A stretch of 38,527 nucleotides of DNA. Origin: a virus. The stretch is from the IMG/VR virus record IMGVR_UViG_3300025102_000093, positions 1 to 38,527 of that record; one strand, 5' to 3'. Below, piece by piece: positions 25,983 through 31,959 of this stretch. The notes below the pieces were generated by a model. The model ran no database searches, was not told the DNA's origin, and saw only the letters and a list, made by a program, of their open reading frames with translations. How positions within the stretch are numbered: position 1 is the first letter of the stretch; the number at the start of each line of letters is the position of its first letter. The translations under genes were made by a program, and so were the position numbers.

Positions 25983-26382
25983 AAATTTACCGCATGATAA
26001 TAAAGACTTAATAGCTTATGCAGCTGGATTATTTGATGGAGAGGGAAACATTAATTACGCAAAATACAATTGTAATAGTCCTAATGGAAAGACTTATAAA
26101 AAATGGAATGTAGCTATGGAAGTAGCCATGACAGATTTAGATTGTATTAAAAATTTTTATGATATTGTAAAAACAGGAACGATACATTTTAAAGGTAAAG
26201 CAAAAGGTTCTTTAAATAAAAAGGATCAATGGCGATGGAGATGTTCTCATCAAAAAGCTTACAGTTTAGCAAAATTATTTTTACCTTATAGTGTAAGTAA
26301 AAGACATAAACTTTTAGCTATTATAAATCACTATGAGTTTGTTTTGCCGAAAAGACGCCTACGAGAAAAATTTAATTTTTAA
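25972..26382 (+). CDS. LAGLIDADG-type homing endonuclease
   Basis: 136 residues from the ATG at 25972, which overlaps the polA stop by 11 nt and has GGGGAG upstream. One LAGLIDADG-like helix is present: 'AYAAGLFDGEGNINYAKY' (residues 15-32), with the catalytic acidic residue in 'DGEGNI'. 'DQWRWRCSHQKAYSLAKLFL' matches the second half of the single-motif family, which acts as a dimer. Expected activity: double-strand cleavage of an allele lacking the gene, driving its own spread. It is free-standing at the 3' end of polA; no intron or intein is seen in polA. It converges with three minus-strand genes. Confidence 0.75.
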   Translation: MQNKNLPHDNKDLIAYAAGLFDGEGNINYAKYNCNSPNGKTYKKWNVAMEVAMTDLDCIKNFYDIVKTGTIHFKGKAKGSLNKKDQWRWRCSHQKAYSLAKLFLPYSVSKRHKLLAIINHYEFVLPKRRLREKFNF

Positions 26383-26396
26383 ATTACAATAAAAAC

Positions 26397-26579
26397 TTAA
26401 GCTGATGCTCTTAAATTTTCTTGTACATCTTGATATTTAATCTCATTTCTTTTAGATCTAATATCAGATTCTATCTTAGTCATTCCAGTATGCACACCAC
26501 CATGAGTTAATAACTCGGATGACCATTTGTTTTCAAGTTCTTGAAGTTCTTTCAATAACTTTATTTTTTCAGGACTCAT
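26397..26579 (-). CDS. Small hypothetical coiled-coil protein
   Basis: 60 residues, last of a three-gene minus-strand unit. 'EKIKLLKELQELENKWSSEL' and a second basic helix 'IESDIRSKRNEIKYQ' predict a helical hairpin. Its ATG overlaps the stop of the preceding gene (26576-26579), so it is translationally coupled. Not recognised; no catalytic residues. Confidence 0.5.
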   Translation of the reverse strand: MSPEKIKLLKELQELENKWSSELLTHGGVHTGMTKIESDIRSKRNEIKYQDVQENLRASA

Positions 26580-26761
26580 TTTAGTTCCTCGTATGTTACG
26601 TGGATCCTAGAGTTTCCTGTAAAACCATCTTCAGTGATTTCACACTTACCCTGGTCCACTAGTTCAGAAAACTTATTAAGCGCAGCTTTATCATTTTCTG
26701 CCTCGACTACATGGTCTACACGCATATTATTTTGATAAGCTATGATACGATAAGCCTTCAT
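26576..26761 (-). CDS. Small hypothetical protein
   Basis: 61 residues. 'MKAYRIIAYQNNMRVDHVVE' followed by 'AENDKAALNKFSELVD' is a small beta-beta-alpha pattern, reminiscent of short phage proteins that read like a host-interaction domain, but no family is assigned. It overlaps both neighbours by 4 nt in the minus-strand unit. Confidence 0.5.
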   Translation of the reverse strand: MKAYRIIAYQNNMRVDHVVEAENDKAALNKFSELVDQGKCEITEDGFTGNSRIHVTYEELK

Positions 26762-27015
26762 GAGATATTATAGGATATTTTGAACGAATGGTCAACATTG
26801 TACCCTTCTAGGTCAATAGCTATACAATGTGCCCCATACTCGACCAAATTACCCTCTTTTTTTAACATTTTACGTTTTTGAGCCTTACCTATAGCATCAG
26901 CCATAAATTTGCATTCTGAAGCATCTGAGAGATTATCTCTAAGGTATTGGCCACATTTTACTTCACCATTAATATTAAAACAAAAACTTGTAAGTAATAT
27001 GAACTTTAAAATCAT
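26758..27015 (-). CDS. Small exported, cysteine-containing protein
   Basis: 85 residues. The N-terminus MILKFILLTSFCFNINGEV looks like a signal peptide or lipoprotein-like leader. The mature part has Cys residues in 'VKCGQYLRDN', 'ASECKFMAD' and 'GAHCIAID', possibly disulphide bonded, implying a periplasmic location. First gene of the minus-strand trio and divergent from the gene at 27091 across a 75-nt promoter region. Superinfection exclusion or lysis control are possibilities that the sequence alone cannot settle. Confidence 0.5.
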   Translation of the reverse strand: MILKFILLTSFCFNINGEVKCGQYLRDNLSDASECKFMADAIGKAQKRKMLKKEGNLVEYGAHCIAIDLEGYNVDHSFKISYNIS

Positions 27016-27054
27016 AATTATTTATACTTTTTTCAATTTACTTTGCAATAGTAT

Positions 27055-27083
27055 TTGACTTATGAATGTATCCCATATATGTA
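27055..27083 (+). promoter_or_regulatory. Promoter with leaderless geometry for the 27091 gene
   Basis: TTGACT (27055-27060), a 17-nt spacer and TATGTA (27078-27083). The ATG at 27091 lies 7 nt beyond the -10 box, so the predicted transcript starts at the start codon. It sits in the divergent gap next to the minus-strand trio. Confidence 0.55.
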
Positions 27084-27090
27084 AGATTTC

Positions 27091-27384
27091 ATGCAAAAAC
27101 AAAAAAGTAAAAGTCAAATATTAGAAACGATATTTGAACAAGTAGATGAGCAGCTATCTTTAATTCCTGATTACGATTGGGATGGCAGCACAATCCAAGA
27201 CTCAATGCACTTTGATATGTATGTAGATACAATTGCTGATGTGCATTTTACGGATGGTCTTAATAGAAAGCACTATCCATTTGATAAAACCATGGCAACT
27301 ATTTTATTAGAAGATGAATTAGAATGCCGACAACTAACAAAGGAGGACGAATATGCCGTCAATAAAAACAACAAACACGACTAG
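27091..27384 (+). CDS. Hypothetical acidic protein
   Basis: 97 residues; acidic, with 'LSLIPDYDWDGSTIQDSMHF' and 'ADVHFTDGLNRKHYPFDKTM'. Not recognised. First gene of a plus-strand chain of small genes that ends with the DNA methyltransferase; each overlaps the next. Its 3' part contains the ACTAACAAAGGAGG leader (27333-27346) that serves the next gene. No Shine-Dalgarno of its own. Confidence 0.55.
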   Translation: MQKQKSKSQILETIFEQVDEQLSLIPDYDWDGSTIQDSMHFDMYVDTIADVHFTDGLNRKHYPFDKTMATILLEDELECRQLTKEDEYAVNKNNKHD

Positions 27385-27694
27385 TAGTTATAGTGTAGAT
27401 GATCAATTACCTTTAGGACAAAGACCTGAAGGAGATGATCAGTTTGAAAATGCATTAATTAAACTTGAAGATGCATTCAATAGATTAATGAGTAGCATTA
27501 GTTTATTACAAAAAAATTTAGATGAATTAAAAAGAAGAAATGCAATTCTTGAATCTAAGTTTGCTTTAATGGGAGATCCATTTAAAGATTTTAGAGATAA
27601 TCCTAGAAAACCAAAAGATACATTAGTCTTAACTGAAGACATGGAAGTTAATTGGAAAGACTTTGTGAAGGAGGAAAACAATGGACATAAGTAA
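27353..27694 (+). CDS. Hypothetical helical protein
   Basis: 113 residues. A coiled coil occupies the middle (ALIKLEDAFNRLMSSISLLQ, then 'KNLDELKRRNAILESKF'), followed by a polar C-terminus 'LVLTEDMEVNWKDFVKEENN'. Not recognised. It has a strong ribosome binding site (AAAGGAGG) inside the end of the upstream gene and overlaps the next gene by 14 nt. Confidence 0.6.
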   Translation: MPSIKTTNTTSSYSVDDQLPLGQRPEGDDQFENALIKLEDAFNRLMSSISLLQKNLDELKRRNAILESKFALMGDPFKDFRDNPRKPKDTLVLTEDMEVNWKDFVKEENNGHK

Positions 27695-27902
27695 ATGGAA
27701 ATCTGTAGCAATAAAGAAAACTGATTTTGATTTGCTTAAAGGTTTATGTAAAGATAAATTCAGAGCCCCAGGAGCAATGATATCTAAAATATTAAATGAT
27801 TACGTAGACCATCAAGCAAGGAAAAATAAAATTCCTAATGCAGTATACCGTACTAAACTTTTAAATGGTGGTTCAGATGGATCCAAAAAAGATAAAAGGT
27901 AA
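27681..27902 (+). CDS. Putative ribbon-helix-helix DNA-binding protein
   Basis: 73 residues. 'WKSVAIKKTDFDLLKGLCKD' followed by 'RAPGAMISKILNDYVDHQAR' reads as a short beta strand then two helices, the layout of ribbon-helix-helix repressors (strand 'KSVAI', helix 1, helix 2 with 'MISKILNDYV'). It is likely a small transcriptional regulator of this small-gene block or the methyltransferase downstream; it may also bind one of the palindromes in the window. Assignment is by pattern only. Confidence 0.55.
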   Translation: MDISKWKSVAIKKTDFDLLKGLCKDKFRAPGAMISKILNDYVDHQARKNKIPNAVYRTKLLNGGSDGSKKDKR

Positions 27903-28071
27903 AGAGTTTTTTACAATAGAACTCGATCTAGAAAGTAACAACGTTACATTATACGTAAATGGAGAACTTAGAAATAAAATACATACGGTCAAAGCAGAGC
28001 CATTGTTTGACCGTATGCTTAAAATCGCTAAACTAAAGTTTTTAAAAATGCGAGATCAGATTGAACAATAA
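27865..28071 (+). CDS. Small hypothetical protein upstream of the methyltransferase
   Basis: 68 residues (or 64 from Met at 27877). 'FFTIELDLESNNVTLYVNGE' is beta-forming, followed by a basic helix 'LFDRMLKIAKLKFLKMRDQI'. Overlaps the upstream gene by 38 nt and the methyltransferase start by 11 nt. Not recognised. Confidence 0.5.
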   Translation: MVVQMDPKKIKGKEFFTIELDLESNNVTLYVNGELRNKIHTVKAEPLFDRMLKIAKLKFLKMRDQIEQ

Positions 28072-29134
28072 GCTTAAAGTATTAGATTTATTTAGTGGGA
28101 TTGGAGGTTTTAGTTTAGGCCTTCATTCCACTGGTATATTTGATACTATTAAGTTTGTAGAGTTTGATAAATATTGTCAGAAAGTTTTAAATAAAAATTT
28201 TCCAAACATACCAATTGAAGGAGATATAAGAAATGTCAAAGGAACAGAATTCGAAGCAGATGTCATTACTGGAGGATTCCCATGCCAACCATTCAGCGTT
28301 GCAGGAAGACAAAAAGGAACAAACGACAACCGCTATCTCTGGCCAGAAATGTTTAGACTCATTAAAGAAATTAAACCAGAATTCGTTATTGGGGAGAATG
28401 TGCAAGGAATTATTAACCTCCAAGACGGCATGGTACTCAGACAGGTGCTCAACGACTTGGAAGGTGAAGGTTTCGAAGTCCAATGTTTTCTTATTCCAGC
28501 TTCGGGCATCGGTGCTTGGCACCAAAGGAACCGAACATGGATTATTGGCCACTCCAAACACAATGGATTACTTGCCTCCGAGAAGCGCAGCAGGGACAAA
28601 AAAATTAATGGAGGGACATCGGAAGGGCAGAACCAAACCATCAAATCTGAGAGAACAAGTGGATCCTCAAACGATGGCAATGTATCCAACTCCATCAGTA
28701 GCTTGCGAGGAAGGTGGAGAACAATCGGAGAGAGTAGAGAGGACCAAATCTGGAGGTTTCTTACTAAGGAAAAAGAACAATCCGAACATGACATACGGAG
28801 CCAAACTATCGGACGCAATGCTTTATCTAGAGAAGGAGAAGAAGATGTATCGATCTCCAATGGTATCGGACTTCAAGGACATGGCCTACAATCCAATAAC
28901 GAACAAGAAGAGAGGAGTACAGATCAAACTACCTCATCAAGTATTGGCCAACAACAAACCTGGTGGACGCTTGAATCCTCTGTTTGTGGAATTCCTAATG
29001 GGATTTCCTATGAATTGGACAAAGACAGAGCAAGCAGAATCAAAACCCTCGGAAACGCAATCGTCCCACAAATCGCAAGAGAAATAGGTTTAGCTTTAAA
29101 AAAAGTTTTAAATGATTCATCTAGAGATAACTAG
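28061..29134 (+). CDS. DNA C5-cytosine methyltransferase
   Basis: 357 residues from TTG at 28061. Motif I 'LDLFSGIGGFSLGL' (residues 8-21, AdoMet), motif III 'GDI' (54-56), motif IV 'GGFPCQPFSVAG' with catalytic Cys75, motif VI 'GENVQG' (111-116), motif VIII 'HQRNRTWIIG' (154-163) and motif X 'LGNAIVPQIAREIG' at the C-terminus. Residues 165-320 (target recognition region) are polar and low in hydrophobics. A second long gene lies nested in the +1 frame from 28233 to 29087, which likely constrains this region. It could protect phage DNA from restriction or alter host methylation; the target sequence is unknown. Confidence 0.9.
   Translation: MNNKLKVLDLFSGIGGFSLGLHSTGIFDTIKFVEFDKYCQKVLNKNFPNIPIEGDIRNVKGTEFEADVITGGFPCQPFSVAGRQKGTNDNRYLWPEMFRLIKEIKPEFVIGENVQGIINLQDGMVLRQVLNDLEGEGFEVQCFLIPASGIGAWHQRNRTWIIGHSKHNGLLASEKRSRDKKINGGTSEGQNQTIKSERTSGSSNDGNVSNSISSLRGRWRTIGESREDQIWRFLTKEKEQSEHDIRSQTIGRNALSREGEEDVSISNGIGLQGHGLQSNNEQEERSTDQTTSSSIGQQQTWWTLESSVCGIPNGISYELDKDRASRIKTLGNAIVPQIAREIGLALKKVLNDSSRDN
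28233..29087 (+). CDS. Nested gene overlapping the C5 methyltransferase in +1 frame
   Basis: 284 residues, entirely inside the methyltransferase gene, +1 frame. A consensus AAGGAG (28218-28223) lies 9 nt before its ATG and is encoded by the Glu-Gly-Asp codons of methyltransferase motif III. Its sequence is protein-like, with Trp, Tyr, Pro and Phe: 'YSDRCSTTWKVKVSKSN', 'HGLLATPNTMDYLPPRSAA', 'GRTKPSNLREQV', 'MYPTP' and 'GGRLNPLFVEFLMGFPMNWT' (244-263). From memory, proteins with TPNTMD, YPTP and 'GGxLNPxxVExLMGxPxxWT' are widespread next to or overlapping C5 methylases in phages, mostly unnamed. A function linked to methylation or target recognition is inferred. A chance open frame of this length is very unlikely in such AT-rich DNA. 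Confidence 0.75.
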   Translation: MSKEQNSKQMSLLEDSHANHSALQEDKKEQTTTAISGQKCLDSLKKLNQNSLLGRMCKELLTSKTAWYSDRCSTTWKVKVSKSNVFLFQLRASVLGTKGTEHGLLATPNTMDYLPPRSAAGTKKLMEGHRKGRTKPSNLREQVDPQTMAMYPTPSVACEEGGEQSERVERTKSGGFLLRKKNNPNMTYGAKLSDAMLYLEKEKKMYRSPMVSDFKDMAYNPITNKKRGVQIKLPHQVLANNKPGGRLNPLFVEFLMGFPMNWTKTEQAESKPSETQSSHKSQEK

Positions 29135-29660
29135 TAAAACAGATGAAAAGCTCCTTCAATCAATGGCTAAACATTATACTAAACCGAAGGGGTTTGTAGG
29201 AAGATCTATTTGTTATGCGATTTACTACGATAATATTTATTATGGCCACATTATTGGTGGCAGCTGCACTTTATTTTTACCTGGACGCAACGAATACTTT
29301 GGAATTGATAAATCAAAATTTAAACATATTGTAAATAATATTTTTTATCATGTTGAAAAAGTAAATGGAAAGTATCCAATTCGTAACTTTACTTCTAAAG
29401 TTTTAGCAGCTTGGAGGGATAAAATAAATGTTGATTGGCTTAATAAATATGGAAATAAGGTCATAGGTTTTGAATCATTAATAGAACCACCAAGAACTGC
29501 AGATCTATATAAAAAAGATAAATGGACATTAGTAGGTAAGACTTATGGATATACTTGTAAAAGAATTCCTGGAAAAGAAAAAGGTATGTTTAAGACTGGT
29601 AAAAGAATTTGGGATAGAAAAAATTTAAAACCTAAGTTAGTTTACTGTCGTGGGTTGTAA
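29112..29660 (+). CDS. DUF4338/DruA-like or Mom-like protein
   Basis: 182 residues. The layout 'KHYTKPKGFVGRSICYAIYY', 'YYGHIIGGSC', 'HIVNNIFYHVEKVNGKYPIR', 'NFTSKVLAAWRDKINVDWLN', 'YGNKVIGFESLIEPPRTADL' and 'WTLVGKTYGYTCKRI' parallels DUF4338 (the Druantia DruA domain): His-Tyr start, Asn-Asn, Arg-Asn-Phe, Trp...Tyr-Gly...Glu-Ser, and a Val-Gly-x-Thr-x-Gly end. The fold may be related to GNAT-like Mom proteins, so a DNA or nucleobase modification role is possible. It starts inside the last codons of the C5 methyltransferase (23-nt overlap), which supports functional coupling. Assignment is tentative. Confidence 0.6.
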   Translation: MIHLEITSKTDEKLLQSMAKHYTKPKGFVGRSICYAIYYDNIYYGHIIGGSCTLFLPGRNEYFGIDKSKFKHIVNNIFYHVEKVNGKYPIRNFTSKVLAAWRDKINVDWLNKYGNKVIGFESLIEPPRTADLYKKDKWTLVGKTYGYTCKRIPGKEKGMFKTGKRIWDRKNLKPKLVYCRGL

Positions 29661-29785
29661 AACCTTACAATTATTCAACCAAGAAGCGTAACTTTTTTAA
29701 GAAAATACTTGATTAATAAGCTCAGTATTTTATCGTTTTTGTGATTGGCAATAAAGTCAATCATAACTTTAACATACGAGGTGTT

Positions 29786-30184
29786 ATGAATAAAATAAAA
29801 ATAAGTGAAGCTTTCCTTAGAAATTGTGAAGGCTTTATGTTTGAACAAGTATTACTTGATAAGATTGATACTTATTTAAAAATAGATCATGAGCATGGTA
29901 TGACTCTTAAAGGATTAACTAATGTTTCTCCAAGAGATCTTACAGCTACATTAGGAGATGGTAATCCTATTTTTAGTAAAACAGAAGTCAGTAAAATAAT
30001 AAATCTTTTATCTAAATTTGATTTGTCATTAAAAGATATGGCCACGCATTGTTATAATAGTCGTGGGGAACGTGTCACCGACACAAATTTAGATTATGAA
30101 ATAGAAGATTATGCAGCACCAGAAATAGAAGCTGCAGCCGAAAAAGTTTTAGAAGATCTTCAGGACTTCGAACCAAAACACTAG
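29786..30184 (+). CDS. Hypothetical protein
   Basis: 132 residues from the ATG at 29786, which has CGAGG upstream; the frame is open further back to 29741 without a ribosome site. 'MNKIKISEAFLRNCEGFMFE' begins a helical protein, and the acidic C-terminus 'APEIEAAAEKVLEDLQDFEP' is unusually Glu/Asp-rich. No family recognised. It is monocistronic in appearance: a 125-nt AT-rich gap precedes it and a hairpin terminator follows. Confidence 0.6.
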   Translation: MNKIKISEAFLRNCEGFMFEQVLLDKIDTYLKIDHEHGMTLKGLTNVSPRDLTATLGDGNPIFSKTEVSKIINLLSKFDLSLKDMATHCYNSRGERVTDTNLDYEIEDYAAPEIEAAAEKVLEDLQDFEPKH

Positions 30185-30193
30185 CCCATCCAA

Positions 30194-30224
30194 TTGGTGT
30201 CAAGTCCATTGCACTTGGCACCAA
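30194..30224 (+). terminator. Hairpin terminator after the 29786 gene
   Basis: TTGGTGTCAAGT (30194-30205) pairs with ACTTGGCACCAA (30213-30224) across a 7-nt loop, 12 pairs including one G-T wobble, followed by CTCTCTTT. The T tract is short, so it may be moderate in strength. Confidence 0.6.
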
Positions 30225-30267
30225 CTCTCTTTACAATTTACTGTTGCAACTATAAAAAAAATTTTAT

Positions 30268-30480
30268 ATGACTAAAGACATTGGCAAACTCAATAAGTGT
30301 ACAGATTGTAATGGTACCGGGTATATTATTACACATCATAAAAGTTACGTGAATTGTATCATTTGCAACGGATCAGGAACCACGTCTCACGGCCCTTTCA
30401 ACAAAGAAGCAGAACAAGTTTTATTATACAAATTAGCGTGGGACTATATAAATGGCAAAACAAAAGGATGGTATCACTGA
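30268..30480 (+). CDS. DnaJ-type zinc-finger protein, stand-alone
   Basis: 70 residues. Two Cys-x-x-Cys-x-Gly-x-Gly repeats are present: 'CTDCNGTGYI' and 'CIICNGSGTT', as in the cysteine-rich domain of DnaJ chaperones, but without a J domain. It probably binds one zinc ion and acts on nucleic acid or protein; the substrate is unknown. The ATG has no Shine-Dalgarno. Overlaps the next gene by 29 nt. Confidence 0.65.
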   Translation: MTKDIGKLNKCTDCNGTGYIITHHKSYVNCIICNGSGTTSHGPFNKEAEQVLLYKLAWDYINGKTKGWYH

Positions 30481-30748
30481 TCTTACTAAAGTTTTAATTA
30501 GTGCTGCCAATAAATTTACTGACAGAGAGTATACTAAGTTAACTCAAGTTATCTTTGCACTTCTTCATGGTGTTAATTATGGTTATGAAACCATGGATCA
30601 AAAATTTCTTAATGATGCTCAAGATTTAAAGTTTGTTCATAACGCAGATAAAAAATTTAAAAAAATTACTAAGGTTAAAAAGAATTATAAAAATAATGTT
30701 ATTTACGTGAAACATTTTAGTAAGGAGTCTTCCAAAGATGATGCCTGA
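30452..30748 (+). CDS. Hypothetical basic protein
   Basis: 98 residues. The N-terminal half is helical (TDLTKVLISAANKFTDREYT, then 'KLTQVIFALLHGVNYGYETM'), while the C-terminal half is strongly basic (KKFKKITKVKKNYKNN). Nucleic-acid binding is plausible from charge. Not recognised. It overlaps the zinc-finger gene and the next gene. Confidence 0.55.
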   Translation: MAKQKDGITDLTKVLISAANKFTDREYTKLTQVIFALLHGVNYGYETMDQKFLNDAQDLKFVHNADKKFKKITKVKKNYKNNVIYVKHFSKESSKDDA

Positions 30749-30953
30749 TAATTATACTAGAAGTGAAATGATATTAGATTTAAAAGAAATAAAAGACCAT
30801 ATTAAAGACGAAGGATTACAAGGCGCAGACATAACTCTTTTAATAGAGGATGTTCACGAACATTACGAGGTCGCTACTCGATTTAATTTTAAAAATTCGA
30901 AAGGCCACTACCGTGATTTACTCTCCAGACTTGTTAAGACTTATGGGCACTAA
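30738..30953 (+). CDS. Small hypothetical protein
   Basis: 71 residues with a strong AAGGAG site (about 30722) upstream of two consecutive ATG codons. 'SEMILDLKEIKDHIKDEGLQ' followed by 'ADITLLIEDVHEHYEVATRF' is helical and acidic. Not recognised. Overlaps both neighbours by about 11 nt. Confidence 0.55.
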   Translation: MMPDNYTRSEMILDLKEIKDHIKDEGLQGADITLLIEDVHEHYEVATRFNFKNSKGHYRDLLSRLVKTYGH

Positions 30954-31386
30954 AATTACTGCGGATATTTTAGCCGAAAATCATATTAATAATGAACAGA
31001 AATTGTGGAGGCATGTAATTTTAAATGCATTCGAAGATTGTAGAATAGAAGCTGGAGACAGAAAAAGTGCTCTTAATAAAACTGATGCACATTTTTGGAT
31101 TGCTAAGTCTAAAGACTTTGATCAAATTTGTTGGTGGGCTGGATGGGAACCAGACGATGTTAGATACCGATATTATAAAGCTCTTAAAAAAGGTGACATA
31201 AAATTTAAAAGAAAACATTTTTTATGGCATGAATATAACGAATTATTTCAAAGACTTAAAAAAGAAACTAATTTAGAGCTGCGTAAAACATTGAGAAGAA
31301 ATTTAGAAAATAAGAGAAAGCAGATTATGTTAGCTGATAATGTTTATGTAGAAAATTTTTTAAGAAATTTTGAGGAGAGAAATTAG
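30943..31386 (+). CDS. Conserved hypothetical phage protein
   Basis: 147 residues from the ATG at 30943 ('MGTKITADILAENHINNEQK'); an upstream in-frame extension would overlap the previous gene heavily and is rejected. The core 'LWRHVILNAFEDCRIEAGDR', 'KTDAHFWIAKSKDFDQICWW' and 'AGWEPDDVRYRYYKALKKGD' is a pattern I have seen in many marine phage contigs, located near terminase genes. Function unknown. Basic, Trp-rich C-terminal half. Last gene before a 573-nt non-coding region. Confidence 0.65.
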   Translation: MGTKITADILAENHINNEQKLWRHVILNAFEDCRIEAGDRKSALNKTDAHFWIAKSKDFDQICWWAGWEPDDVRYRYYKALKKGDIKFKRKHFLWHEYNELFQRLKKETNLELRKTLRRNLENKRKQIMLADNVYVENFLRNFEERN

Positions 31387-31423
31387 TAAAAGACCGTAGT
31401 CATGGTGGATACCAGAATTTTAA

Positions 31424-31457
31424 CTTAGAGGGTAGGGAGCAATCGCCACCCTCTAAG
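31424..31457 (+). other. Perfect 10-bp hairpin without T tract
   Basis: CTTAGAGGGT (31424-31433) and ACCCTCTAAG (31448-31457) are exact reverse complements around a 14-nt loop. The absence of a T run downstream argues against a simple terminator and for an RNA structure or binding site. Confidence 0.55.
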
Positions 31458-31528
31458 ATGAAAGGAATCATATTACTATGAAACATTCCTAATAGATATA
31501 CGTTCTAATTAAAATTTCAACTAAAAAA

Positions 31529-31563
31529 AAGAGCCCAGGGAGATGATAAAAACCTGGGCTCTT
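31529..31563 (-). terminator. Terminator-like hairpin, poly-T on the minus strand
   Basis: AAGAGCCCAGG (31529-31539) and CCTGGGCTCTT (31553-31563) form an 11-bp stem. The eight A residues on the left give a poly-U tail only if read from the minus strand, so it would stop transcription entering from the right; no minus-strand gene is visible to the right. It may also act as a transcript-end hairpin for the plus strand. Confidence 0.55.
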
Positions 31564-31772
31564 AGTAACTAACAAAAAAGGCATTTATTAATGAAAAAAA
31601 AATAAATACTAGATAATCTTATACATATTGAGCCGTGGTTGTAAAGGTATTGGCTAGTTTAGAATGATTCTAATGTAGTGGATATGGCAGCAAGGCTCTC
31701 GGCTCTCGGACCTCTTTCCTAATGCACTTTCTTACAAACAAAAAATAAAAAAATATGTAAAACATGAAAAAT

Positions 31773-31865
31773 ACTAGGAAACTAGGAAAATACTATATAA
31801 ATCAACACTTCTAGAGCAAAATCAACTAGGAAAACACTAGGAAAATTCCTAGTAATACCAGGAAA
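31773..31865. repeat. Iteron-like CTAGGAAA cluster upstream of terS
   Basis: ACTAGGAA occurs at 31773, 31781, 31825 and 31836, with an inverted TTCCTAGT at 31846-31853 and a degenerate ACCAGGAAA after it. The first two are adjacent; the third and fourth are 11 nt apart, about one helical turn. The surroundings are very AT-rich. Compatible with initiator binding, an operator, or terminase binding near terS. Confidence 0.6.
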
Positions 31866-31959
31866 AATTACTATAGAGGACGTCAAAAGTGCAAAAATTT
31901 TTTTAAAAAAATGTTTGTAAGGAAGAGTATTAGGAGAAATTGTGATATAAGAGGTCAAG

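Larger units (their letters stand above)
31387..31959. other. Long structured non-coding region upstream of terS
   Basis: No credible gene fits in these 573 nt. It holds a 10-bp perfect hairpin (31424-31457), an 11-bp terminator-like hairpin (31529-31563), an ACTAACAAA leader (31568-31576) leading to ATGAAAAAAAAATAA, a G/C-richer segment bounded by GAGCCG (31630-31635) and CGGCTC (31700-31705), and a cluster of CTAGGAAA iterons (31773-31865). A TTACTATAGAGG stretch at about 31868 resembles a phage-type promoter. Candidate roles: non-coding RNA, replication origin, packaging or promoter region. Confidence 0.6.

Noticed and set aside
28333-28860. Antisense 175-residue frame in the methyltransferase
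   Set aside because: It lacks a ribosome binding site and recognisable motifs; openness is probably a by-product of the unusual composition forced by the two sense-strand genes.
31630-31705. Possible tRNA gene (76 nt, GAGCCG...CGGCTC ends)
   Set aside because: The ends pair for 6 bp and the length fits, but there is no T-loop sequence (TTC), no proper anticodon stem with a 7-nt loop (only TTAGAA-TGA-TTCTAA) and no D-arm pattern on either strand.
31860-31880. T7-like phage promoter (TTACTATAGAGG)
   Set aside because: Only one clear instance was found and no phage RNA polymerase gene is in the window; it is mentioned as a resemblance only.
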